From positions 31,523,845-31,587,844 of the forward strand of contig CM019823.1 of assembly GCA_009763385.1 (NCBI GenBank): a stretch of DNA of 64,000 bases, written 5' to 3'. The stretch comes from Coix lacryma-jobi var. lacryma-jobi (taxonomy: Eukaryota; Streptophyta; Magnoliopsida; Poales; Poaceae). Each line of letters opens with the position of its first letter. Position 1 is the first letter of the stretch. Shown here piece after piece: positions 9,744 through 21,159 of the stretch. Below the pieces are notes generated by a model. That model had not been told where the DNA came from and made no database searches. It worked only from the letters and a program-made list of their open reading frames with translations. Made by a program: the position numbers and the translations under genes.

Positions 9744-12700
9744 TCATGTGGCTTTGAGCAACGTTTGGATCTCTTCTAGTGTTCTTCCTTTAGTTTCTGG
9801 TACTAGCTTTGCCACGAACAGCACAGTAACCAAGCTCGCTGCAGAGAACAGAAAGAATGTACCTGCATAAAGAAGATAGCTTCGAATCAGATACTTTTGA
9901 AGCTAAATTATCAGCTATACTAAAAAGGTTTCCTTTTGAAACGTCTGTTATTAGTTAACTGGCACTGGCCCTTGCACAGCCAATAGCTGTCCTATTTCTT
10001 GCCTCACTCTCCAATTTTCACAATGGCAAAGAACTTCACCTGCGGGGTTCCAATCCATGAGGAAGTTGAATGAGTATGATATCGCAAAGGAACCGATCCA
10101 ACTGGCCAGGGTTACGAACCCTCCAGCTATTGCTTTCATGTCGATCGAGAATATCTGTGGCAGTAAATCAGGAGATATCATGAGCCCCCCTTTTACAGAC
10201 CCCTAAACAAATGATCATCATTAAGGTAACTTCGCAGGATACTTTCTTACCTCGGACATGATAACCCAAGGAACTGGGCCCATTCCAACTGAGTATGACG
10301 CATAGTATACCTGTTTTAGGAAGCAAGATTGCAATGTAATAAAATCTCCAAAAGTTTAGTGGTGTCATTGACAGAAAGCATCCATTTCAAAATGTATTGG
10401 GTTGATCTCAATCAGCTTTCAAGAGGCTAATAAGTAATAACAAACTTAGCTTATAGTCATGGCATACGTAAACGAATTTACATTTAAAATTACACGATTG
10501 TAGGAATTTCAATTATTGCAATTTCTATACCAGTATGCCACAAAGAGCCAAAGTAGGAACCAGCTGTGTGCACAGTCCTTGTGCCTGTAAAATAATGGAA
10601 CAGAGAGAAAAACAAAAGAGGAGGAACAGTAAATACTCATTTATTGCATTATTTCCAGACAGAGATACATTGATATGCCATAGAATTCAACAAAAAATCT
10701 ATATACTTCAGATTTTGTTTAATCATTTGGTTATGTTGATTCGGTCAGTTCCATTTTGTTGATGTTTCCAGACTTCCATCCGGTTATTCAGTGGAACTCA
10801 CACGTGTTAGTGTCCTTGTACCATTTATCTCAAATCATCAGATATACGATGCATAAAATCTGAGGCTCCAGTTGGATTTCGGAAAAAGGTTTTCTGATCC
10901 CTGAGGAAACCACTTCCTAGGAATTCCTCCTTTATTAACAGAGCTTCAGCAATTTGAAATGTCCAACATTCACAAGCGCAGCTACTTTGTAGTTTGTGAG
11001 CAGACACTACTACTCTCAGATAACTAAAATTGACAAAAGGAATCAAAATCAATTTATTTGAATGGAAAAATAGGCAGAGCCAACTAGATCATGTTTTAAA
11101 AGTTCATCAGTAGTTAATCATATTTTTTCATAAACATTTATACCATTTGATTGTTAAGCTCAGACATTAAACTATACTGTAAATTCACGCACTAAAATGT
11201 TCATGTTACCTTAAAATAGAATGATAGCCCAGTCAGAAAGCAGCCAAGAAATGTTCCAGATGAAGAGACCTGAAAACCAAAGACACATAGAACACTGCCT
11301 TTTCTTTTCTGTACCAACTCAGATTTAGAGTGTTCATACCAAAAGAAGGGCTCTTCTTCCACTCCTATCCATCAGAAGGGCTCCAAAGAATGTGATTGGA
11401 ATCTGAAAAAAAAAACTATAGAAAAATCCTATGACCAGTAGCTTTTATTGAAAAAAAATGGCTAAACCTGAACCTGAATAATGCCAATCAAGGTGGTCCC
11501 AAGTTTTCCAGAAAACCCTGAAGTTTTTAGAAAGAGCTGTAGATACCTCGTTTTTTAAGAGGAGAAAAATTATCTAGCTTGGGTACCTGCAGAGGAAAAA
11601 ATATAGCTTGTATAGAAACCTAAGGCATTTATTCCTCCCAGTTGCTGAAAAATCATCAGGCCAACACCCACCTGAATATCAAAGTTACAAAATTAGTTCT
11701 GAACTTATTTCATACTTTTTCAGAAAACAATAACTAGCAGACTGGCACCATTAATTTCTGGATTTTTGTTATCTTACAAGAAAAAAATAAGGTATTTTTA
11801 AGAAAATAAATTAAGTGAATAAAATTCTTACCGTGACCGCATATATATTTTTTCTCTGAAATAAATCTTGAATCCTGGCCTTAGGCAATCGGCGAATTGA
11901 TTCTATATAATCCTGGATAGAATGTTTAGTTTGAATAACTTATGATCTACATTGTTTGATAAATGGAAGCTATGTTCGGAATAAATAACTTTGATCTCAG
12001 TAGCCTCTTCAGAAATGTCAGAATCTCCTCCCCTAAATTCCTGTAATGAAGCATGAAATTCTTTCTCTTTCCCTATGTTGGCCTGTCATATTATCAAAAA
12101 ATGAGTTTTAGAAGGAAGTGCGCAATTAGAAGTTACAATTTTAGTAAAGATTTTCTGTTCACAAAAGAGGTTATATTTCATACTTTCATCATTATTATTT
12201 TGATATAGTTAACCATGTGTGGAAATGAGAAATAAGTCATGAATGTAACATAATGTTGTTGTTGTAAGGTAAAATCAAGGAGTGCGGAATGTTTAGTTTA
12301 TATATCCTATCAAACAAAACGCCTGTCATGACAATATATGAAATTATTTTCCTCTAACAACATATCAAATGAAAAAATGTTTCCTCTAACAACCCTTCTT
12401 CTGCACCGGATCAAAGCAAGGCTTAAACCTGTTTTAGAATCATGGATAGCTTCGAATTTGTAATTTTTTGGTTTTCCCTTTTTCCCTTTGATGTTCCCTG
12501 ATCCTCCTCTTCCTACCCCCTTTCCCTTCTTTTTGCTACAACTCTGTATCCGTTTGGTTTGCAATAATTTTCAGTAGGAGCCCCTGGCTCCTCCTGTTTT
12601 ATCAAAAAAAAAAAAATATAGGAAAAACAACAGACAACAGAAAATGTTGTTATTTTCCTCTAACAATATATGAAACTATAAAAAACATTTCACAACACAA

Positions 12701-14653
12701 CTATATTACGCACAGAGTTAGTTACCATCTCACCAGCCACCTTGGAGACTCTGGAATGAAGAAAAGCCCCACAAGTAGGACAGCACAAGGTACTAATCCT
12801 GCATAAAATGCTAAGTTAGTTTATCCTGATGCTGGATTTGTCAACATGCATGTAAATATATTAGCGATTACCTACTACAACCAAAGAGCGCCATGAAAGA
12901 AGTGCTCCAATGATGTAAGCAGCTGAACAGCCTGAACAGATGAATAACTGCATATGCAGAAGAGCCCATATTGATTCTTACGATTCACTAAATAAAAATA
13001 AAAAAAGGAATTTCAGCTCCAACTTCTCTGACCTGGTTTGAGGTTGCAAGACCTCCTCGGATATCCTTTGGTGCTATTTCAGATATAAACACAGGCACCT
13101 GTGTTATTATAACCCAAGGAATTGTTAGTGCATAGAATGTGATGTTGATAAATAAAACTTTTTTAAAGAATGTTTGCGACTGGGACATGTTTCCATTGCT
13201 TAAACAAAAGGTTTGGAAAAATAAGAATGAAGATTTTAGGTACATATTGAGAACTATAGATGTTCACCACGTAGGAAAGAACTCCAGTACAATGTCCCAG
13301 CAAAACTCTTCCAGCATAGAGCATCATAGAATCCTTCATTTCATTAGAGGAAGGCAGTATTACAGCTACAAAATGGCAGTTGGCAAATAAAGCGAGAAAA
13401 TAGCTGATGGAGGAGCATACCTTGGCAAAATATACAGTAAGCCAGCCAAAAATGCCTACAACTGCTGCAAATCGCATGGTCTGTGATAAATGCAAATGGA
13501 AGAGATATCGTGAAGATGAATAAGGGTAACCATTTTACTTATCAATTGCTGCAGTTGAATTACTCAACCATTTTGCGTCCAAGAATGTCTGCCAGGCGTC
13601 CGCTAGTCACAGCACCAATCATTGCTCCAATTGTCAAGACAGATCCAAAGATACCATACTACAAGGACATGAATCAAAAAGATTTCTCGTAAAAAACAAC
13701 AGGGGCCTTCTGTACAACGTTACATTTTGTAAACGAAGAATTGAATTTTGAGAGAGAGAAAACAAGATCAAAGAGTGAAATATGTAGCTTGGGTTACATT
13801 TTAGATCATGGTATCTAGTTATCTACTTGGCCAACTAAAGTTTTGTGAAGCAGTCACAGTTAATTCATATTCTGCTTTTATCAAATAAAATGCTTTTTTG
13901 CTGCTCTGCATCTAGCCTGCTACCACCTACCATTAGTTGACACAAAAGTTAATTTGACCCACAGCCAAAAGAGATAAGATAATTAGTACCCATGCAGTAG
14001 ACCACTAGAAGAAAATTTTGTATATGTATATGCTCCAATGTCAAGTGCCAACCAACCTCGGAGTTGGACAACCCAATGTCGCTCACAATTCCAGCTTGAG
14101 CCGGCGCAGAATACCCGACCTGCATACCATGTGCTCTATATTTGAATCCAATCCAAGAGCACCACAATGTTATGTTTCCTGAATTTTTTTCTTTAGACCG
14201 AAGGTTATTTTTCTGGATTTTTTAAAAAGAAAAAAAGTATGCTTATAAAGAAAAAACCATAGTCCTCACACAGGTGCCGAACTCGAAGGATCCGCACACG
14301 ACGACCGCGGTGGCGAGGAAGACCATCCACAGCGACCCTTGCCCCTCGCTGCCCCTGTACGGCGCCTTGCCAGCAGCCGCCCCTGCCCCCGACGCCGCAA
14401 TGGCTCTGCGCGCGCCATTGGCTCCGGGACCGGGAGGCGCTGCTGCCGGCAGCCACCGCGCGACCGGGAGCGACAGCTGCGCGCCGCGGCCATCGTGCCG
14501 TGCGGCAGTCGACTGCCGCCAACGCCTGCGGTGGCGGAAAGAGACGGAAGGGGCGGCGTTGCAGTGGAGCAGCAGCGGCGATGCTGCGGCGGATGAAGGG
14601 AGCCTTGCAGCCATACCTGGCGGAACAGAGAGGGTGGGTGTGATTGGCGCCAC
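9744..14653 (-). CDS. ERD6-like monosaccharide transporter, copy A (18 exons)
   Basis: Minus-strand exons are 14653-14270, 14119-14057, 13658-13569, 13480-13421, 13333-13268, 13098-13033, 12947-12872, 12798-12734, 12082-11990, 11912-11832, 11671-11587, 11517-11474, 11402-11340, 11269-11210, 10584-10531, 10310-10251, 10154-10040 and 9862-9744. They join without stops to 547 residues. Sugar-porter (MFS) signatures are GRLADILGRK (~168-177), PESPRWL (~284-290), QQLGGIN (~357-363), DRSGRR, and PETKGR (~530) near the C-terminus. TM1 is CGSFEFGTCVGYSAPAQAG. The family moves hexoses across membranes, often the tonoplast, as H+-coupled or facilitative carriers, so location is inferred. The N-terminal ~100 residues are Ala/Arg/Pro-rich and unusually long for the family. 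The second Met at residue 14 is an alternative start. Confidence 0.9.
12400..12616 (+). repeat. possible LINE 3' tail in intron 8 of transporter A
   Basis: The segment ends with a GGAGCCCCTGGCTCCTCCTG hairpin-like block, then TTTTATC and a run of A (about 12605-12617), as at the 3' end of grass LINEs. The flanking sequences near 12336-12360 and 12645-12670 share 'ttattttcctctaacaa', which may be the insertion duplication. Confidence 0.4.
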
Positions 14654-15775
14654 ATGTTATTTTTCGTCCGTTTCTGAAAATCCTTTATATTTGTGATTCT
14701 TTTCCAAATTTCCAGCAACACTCAATAGTGTCTATATTAATTAGTGAGTAGGCATAACCATATATTTTACTCTTGTCCACCCAAGATAATGTGATGTCGA
14801 ACTTCAGTTTGTTGGTTGTGAATTGAAAAAAAAAAACACACACACAATATAATGCTCAGCCCATTAGTGTTATGGGTCAGCTAGTGTGGTCCACATGTCC
14901 CGTTTTGATAGAATTAATTTCATCTTAATTATTTAAATTCTAGGTTTGAGTCAGCTTATAATTTCTGGGTCTCCAAATATAGCACCTCTAGATTAACCTT
15001 TTACATGAAATGAGCGTAAACGTATAATTGTTGCTTTATGGACAATTTCGAATTAACAGGACAACGATATGAAGTTGCCGTCTTTCAAAAAAAAATGATA
15101 TGAAGCTACCATGGTAACAACAACTATAAAAAGCAAAATTATAATTGAGAAACAGAGCTCCTGTCAGGTTCTTTCAAACATAAAATAAAATTATATGTGC
15201 TGGTCATGATTATAAAAAGTATTATTTGTTGTTCAATAAAATTTTGCCATGGGCCAAATTTCATTTTCAACAGGACAACGACATGTAGTTGCCATGGTAA
15301 TACAACTAACTTTTAAAAAAAACAACTATAAAACCAGTCATATCTGCTGATCATGAATATAAAAATGCATTGCTGATTGATCTGGAGGGACATGATACAT
15401 AAATGTTGATCATGAATATAAAACTGTACTGCTGATTGATCTAGAGGGACATGGTACATAAATGTCGGTTCAGTTGCTGCTCAAGCTCAAACAATCTGGA
15501 GGGACATGGTACATAATACTACATAATCTCAACCTGCATTCCTTAACCTACATAGGGTACACTACATATTACACGGAGGTGGGGAGGAAGTGAAAATTGT
15601 ATTGTGTCTTCTATATATCTGCATCAAATAAGCAGAAGTATGACAGTTGAGCACACGGTGAAGGTGGGAAAGGTAAACGTGTGTATCATTTTCCATCTTG
15701 GAATTATTCTGTTGTGTCCTGTAAATTCCCATTTTCCATCTTGGAACTCTTCTGTAGTGTGCAGTAAATTCATTA
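14654..15775. other. intergenic between transporter copies, with direct repeats
   Basis: This is the promoter side of copy A and the 3' side of copy B. It holds three imperfect copies of a motif around 'ctggagggacatggtacata' (near 15380, 15441 and 15495) and two copies of 'aacaggacaacga(t/c)atg' (15056 and 15269). No gene is present. Microsatellite-like ACACAC occurs at 14837-14848. Confidence 0.5.
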
Positions 15776-18700
15776 TTATCTTCTGGTGTTTAGAGAGTCT
15801 TGGATCTCCTCTAGTGTCTTTCCTTTGGTTTCAGGCACCAGCTTCGCCACGAAGAGTACAGTGACCAAGCTGGCTACAGAGAACATGAAGAAGGTACCTA
15901 TACACAACAAGCAATGGAAAAGAATGTAAACAGGAGGGGTACATTACAGTTCCATGCCTTTTTTGTTAAAACTCACAGTTCAGTTTTGATTAAGCAAATT
16001 TCATAAGACATTGTTTTTTTACAAAATAGTAGTAAAAAGAAGTCTAAAATGGCAGGTTAACAGAAATACTCTAGGTGCATTACCTGCAGAGCTCCAGTCC
16101 ATAAGGAAGCTAAACGAGTAAGAAATCGCAAAGGAACCCAACCAACTAACAAGGGTCACCAAGCTTCCACCAATTGCTTTCATGTTAATTGAGAATATCT
16201 GCAGGCAGTCAATTTGAGCAATGGTAAATCTCCAGCAAACTTTAATATTTGTCCATCTGTCATAAACCAGAACAAATACAATCCGGTTTCCATTTTACCT
16301 CAGACATGACAACCCAAGGGACAGGACCCATTCCAATTGAGTATGTCCCAATGTAAACCTATTCCATGAAATAGCATCATAAGACAATTTCAGACTACAA
16401 GAAATAAAATGCATAACTTTGTATACGGGAATATTTTTTTTCACGAACAGGTCGCAATTTGCCATGGTACCTATAATGATTTTCAAGAGACTTAACATAT
16501 AGCTTATGGTCCTTGGAAGTTTCATACTATAAACGAAAGGAAGCAAAAGCACAGCGACAATGTATCTCTTACCAGTATGCCAGAAAGAGCCAATGTGGGA
16601 ACCCATTCTGGGAAAAGTCCTTGTGCCTAACAGATGATGAAAGCATTCACCATTATATATAGAAACATAGATAAATGTCCGATATGCCATATCAATCCTA
16701 TTGAGAATAAGCTGCAATTTTTACCAGCTTGTGCCAAGTTATTGCCATCATGCTAATTTATGATGCTATCATATATTATGTCAGTTTCAAGAGTAATTTT
16801 CCATACCAGGTCAGAAAAAATTATAGTTACCTTTAGATAGAATGATACTCCAGTGAGGAAGCAGCCCAAAAATGTTCCAGATGCAGAGACCTAGAGGATA
16901 AAAGGATCTCACAAAACATTCTACCTAGCAATCTTTCTTTGTACACATCAGCTTAGCTTTGTAGTGTTTATACCATCAGGAGAACCCTTCTTCCACTCCT
17001 ATCCATGAGGATGGCCCCAAACAGTGTAATTGGAATCTGAAATGGTCGTTGTTATAAAAAAAAGTGTTATAATTAGTAACTTTTACCAGCTGAAAGCAGC
17101 TTATCTCAAACCTGAATAATGCCAATCAAGATGGTTCCAAGTTTTCCAGAAAATCCTGAAGTTATGATAAAAGCAACGTATTCATAAAGGACTGTTACAA
17201 AAGGACAACACAATATTAGAGACATTTGCATACCGGCAGAACTGAAGATATAGCTTGCATAGAAACCAACACCATTTATCCCTCCGAGTTGCTGAAAAAC
17301 CATCAAGCCAACACCCACCTGTGCATATAAGATCAGCAGTTATATGCCTGGCAAATATTTCTGAAAAGTTCCATATGACCAAATTCCAAATTCAATGAAC
17401 AAAAGAGATGCATATTCTAAATGTATGTCGTTGAATAAATGATTCCTTACAATGACTGCATATATGTTTTTGCTCAGAAACAAGTCTTCAAGCCTGGCCT
17501 TTGGAAAGCTACGGAGTGATTCAATATACTCCTGAAAAAAATGATCTGTCTAAGCATAGTATTCTTTACATTATAAAATCTAATATATATAGCCTGTTAA
17601 GATAGAAACCAACTTTAATCTCATTGCCTCTTCTGATACGTCAGCATCCTCTCCACGCAGCTTTTGCAATGAGGTGTGGAATTCCTTTTCCCTTCCGACA
17701 TTGGCCTGTAGTTTAAATCGCAAAAGATTCATCACAACACAGACGGACTAAAAAAATTCAGTTTAGTTTGAGAATCATTGGGTGATTGATTAATTTACTT
17801 TTTATGTTCTAATGACACTGCCATTGTTTGAAGCAGTGAAAAACTGTGTTCATTTTCCACCACAGACCATCCAAAAAGTTATGTTTCAAAGAACATTCAG
17901 CAAAGTCAGTGCCTTACCAGCCATCTTGGTGACTCTGGAATGAAGAAAAGCCCGGCTATCAGGAGGACACATGGCAATAAACCTGGACCAAAACTTTTAC
18001 TCATTCACATCCAGCATGAATCCGGAGAATAATCATGTATCTAATGTTGAAGTGAACACAACATACCAACAAGTACCAAATTGCGCCATGCAACCAGGGC
18101 TCCAATGATGTAGGTAGCTGAGCTTCCAGAACAGATCAAGAGCTGCACATGCAGCCAGTGGATCATATTAGCTTTTTTTTAACACAATTGACAGGTGCCC
18201 TGCCTTTTCCCACATTAGCTCTTAAAACTATCATGTGCGTAACAGGACTCTTGAGCTCTAGTTTTCAAACCTGGTTTGACGTTGCGAGCCCCCCACGGAG
18301 ATTCTTTGGTGCTATTTCAGCTATGAATACAGGCACCTGTGGATCAAGCACATGGTCAGAACACTAAAACATGGTAGTTTTCAGGTTTTACATCATGAAT
18401 GCTGCAAAGAATTTAGACCGAGAGCGAGCATAGATTAAGCAATGTAGTGCATAAGAATTAGTATTTCAGGAGATGTTTACCACATAAGAAAGAACTCCGG
18501 TACTGAAACCCAGTAAGATTCTCCCAAAGTAGAGCATGATAGCGCTCTGAACATTTAGGATAAATCATGGTTATCAAAACAGGCAGTGATCTGGAATGGA
18601 TAATTAATGACTCAGAACGTAAGAACGAGGATTATCAAGAACAAACCTTGGCGAGATGTATAGAAAACCAACCAAAGATGCAAATAGTAGCTGATACCCG

Positions 18701-20070
18701 CATGGTCTATCACAAACCAAAACAGAGGATATAGAGTGAGACGATGACCTTGAAAATTGGCCTCAACTGACAGTGTAGTAATCTTACCATTTTTCGTCCA
18801 AGAAAATCTGCCAAGCGCCCACTAGTAACAGCACCGACCATAGCTCCGATTGTCAATATAGATCCAAAAATGGCAAACTACAAGTTAAAAATGCACAGTA
18901 AGACAATCGAACCTTTGGCCATCAATATATTTTTCATACACTGAGATTGAACATTTCAGGACGATCGAAGTAGATCCAACAGTAGTTCTAATATTATTAT
19001 ACTAATCATATATTCTATGCTGTATGCCTGTATCGTAACAGGTTCTAGTGACAAGTAGCATTTTGAAGCAAAGAAACTTTGAGTGCACTGAAAGCAAAGT
19101 TTACTTTCCGAAGACGAAGGTGGTGTCACGAACCGAACCTCGGAGGTAGATAGCCCGACTTCATCTACTATCCCTGACTGCGTGGGCGCAGAATAGCCAA
19201 CCTGCAAACAAACATGGCCGAGGAAATGAATCATGTTAGACATAAAAAAGATAGCGCATCATATGTAGATGTAGTGTTATATTCGTACATACAGTACATG
19301 TGCTAAGGACATGATAGAAAAATGAAATCTTGTCCTCTAGTTATTAACAAATAGCGCTAGAGAAGGTTCTTTTGCTAATAAGAAGACACGTCCAAATCTG
19401 ATGAACTGTTCATATTCACAGTGATTGCCTTGGGCGCAGCTTTGATATGTTTCTTTTAATCTTTATTTCTCTTCTTTTGTAGACATATATGTGTAGTAAA
19501 AACAAAATGGTGACAACTGGCAAAAGCAAAGGTATATACAGTAGGAGGTGTAATACAGTAATAGTAACTATAGAAAAGACCGTAATTCGCTGTATGCCAT
19601 CAGTAACAGACTATAACAGTAATAAATCGTCACGTCCAGTATTATGCAGTATGATATTCCACAGCCACATGCGTCTATGCAGACGCCAACGTCCATCAGG
19701 AAACCCAAAACACATGGAACGTAAATAAATAATAATGTGCATATTAATAAGGATCACCGGATAGGTGGTGGCGCCGCGCGCGGCGGCGCGTTCTTACGCA
19801 GGTGCCGAACTCGAAGGAGCCGCAGACGGCGACGGCGGTGGAGAGAAGGACCATCCGCAGCGAGCCTGCGTCCGCCCGCCCCTCGCTCCCGCAGCCGTCG
19901 GACGCCGCCTCCGGGTCATCATCCTCCTTCTTGCGGCCGGGGCAATGGCGGAGGAGAAGCGGCTCCGTCGTCGTGGCGGCCGTGGCCCCGCCGCCGCCGG
20001 CCCCGACCACCCCGACCTCCACATCGTCGTCCACGGCCCGCACTATACCCATTGTTCTTGTTCCTTCCAA
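15776..20070 (-). CDS. ERD6-like monosaccharide transporter, copy B (18 exons; exon 9 donor shifted)
   Basis: Minus-strand exons are 20070-19798, 19201-19139, 18877-18788, 18706-18647, 18546-18481, 18336-18271, 18142-18067, 17982-17918, 17705-17610, 17531-17451, 17318-17234, 17155-17112, 17036-16974, 16890-16831, 16626-16573, 16358-16299, 16198-16084 and 15897-15776, giving 512 residues. Every exon except the first, ninth and last has the same length as in copy A. Signatures are GRLADFLGRK, PESPRWL, QQLGGIN, DRSGRR and PETKGK. The N-terminus has an acidic stretch and EPLLLRH, resembling the dileucine-type vacuolar sorting signals of this family (inference). Exon 9 is one base short relative to copy A. 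The frame holds only if the donor GTTTCT, 4 bases downstream of the homologous GTTGGT, is used. Otherwise the copy is frameshifted there, by mutation or sequence error. Confidence 0.82.
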
Positions 20071-20428
20071 GTTCCAATCCTAACGTGGGATGAGGATGAG
20101 GAGCCCTGCCGCCTGGCCAAGATGGAGATGGATGGGATCGGGAGTTGGAGACACTCCGGGACAGACGCAGTGGTCTCCGGCGCAGGCTGACGAGACAGAG
20201 CGAGCGATTACGTATTTATACAGGAGCGTCGAGGGAGGGGTGGGCCAGTGTCAGTGGGACGGAGGAGGAAATATCTCCGGCGGCCCTTTTCGTTTTCGGT
20301 CATCAGATCAGAAAATCATCAAGAGCCGCGTTTTGTCTCGTCTGATGACGCGATAAGTTTAACAATCAAATTGGGAGATCAAGGTTAGGAACCGCAAGTG
20401 GGTAGCAAGTAACTACTCCATGCTCCCT
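20071..20428. promoter_or_regulatory. 5' UTR and promoter region of transporter copy B
   Basis: This is upstream sequence of the copy B start codon. A TATTTATA at about 20214-20221 is a plausible TATA box about 150 bases upstream of the ATG for minus-strand transcription. No further element is claimed. Confidence 0.35.
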
Positions 20429-20688
20429 CCTCGGTATAGGAAAAGAAAATCGTTTTGATAAGGTTTTAGTCAAACATTAAAAATATAAATCATAAATAAC
20501 TTTTAAGTTATTGAGTTTTAAAATGTAAAGGTTATATGAAGAGATTTGTATTGACAAATATTTTTTATAAAAATATACATATATCATTTTTTAATAAATA
20601 TTTTTTTATAAAAATAAGGAGTTAAACTTATATTTTGGAGACCGTGTCGATGTCCAAAACGACTTCTTTTTTTAAACGGATGAAGTAC
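20429..20688. mobile_element. degenerate Stowaway-like MITE
   Basis: The left end CTCCCTCCTCGGTATAGGAA and a right end with AAACGGATGAAGTA are imperfectly inverted, with inner repeats AATCGTTTTGA / TCCAAAACGACTT. The interior is very AT-rich. It lies just upstream of transporter copy B. Confidence 0.5.
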
Positions 20689-21150
20689 CGATTATTCTGA
20701 ATGGTTGGTCACAGCTAGCACGACGTGACCAGATGATAAAAGGCAGGTTTAATTTTGTGAACAACTCACGATGATAAATCCCATCCCGTTTCATCTCATC
20801 TGCACGACGACCAGATGTACATCTACTATATCGAAAACAATCTGCCAGGTACCGCGATTGCCTAATAGTTTAACCAAATTCAAGCTTTACTTTGGAGTCT
20901 TTATCTGACATGGGGTGGTGTTTGTTTCAGCGATAAGAGCAGTAATGTTGATGCAAACAGTTACACCTGACAAAGAGCTGTTGAGCGGAGGTTGTGGGGC
21001 TAACATCTGACACCAGCAGTAGCCGGAGAAGCACTCGAGGATAAGTTGTGCTAAACGGGCCCTAAGAACTGGAGCGTAGGCGATGACATTGCAGGTTAGT
21101 GCGTCGGGGGCAGCGGAGGTAGAGTGGCATCGGGGGCGCTGGAAAGAAGA
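20689..21150. other. intergenic, no gene seen
   Basis: Possible MITE remnants only (for example around 20910-21065, which begins with a GGTGTTTGTTTCAGC-like end). No matching end or duplication was found. Confidence 0.35.
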
Positions 21151-21159
21151 GAGAAAGAA

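Noticed and set aside
12310..12564. Minus-strand Lys/Gly-rich frame in intron 8 of transporter A
   Set aside because: It lies in a probable LINE 3' tail with a poly-A end on the plus strand and has no domain.
14274..14696. Plus-strand frame of 140 codons
   Set aside because: It is antisense to the GC-rich first exon of transporter A, whose splice structure is well supported.
17610..17705. Calling transporter copy B a pseudogene because of the exon 9 frameshift
   Set aside because: All other exons are intact, and a nearby GT restores the frame, so the evidence is insufficient.
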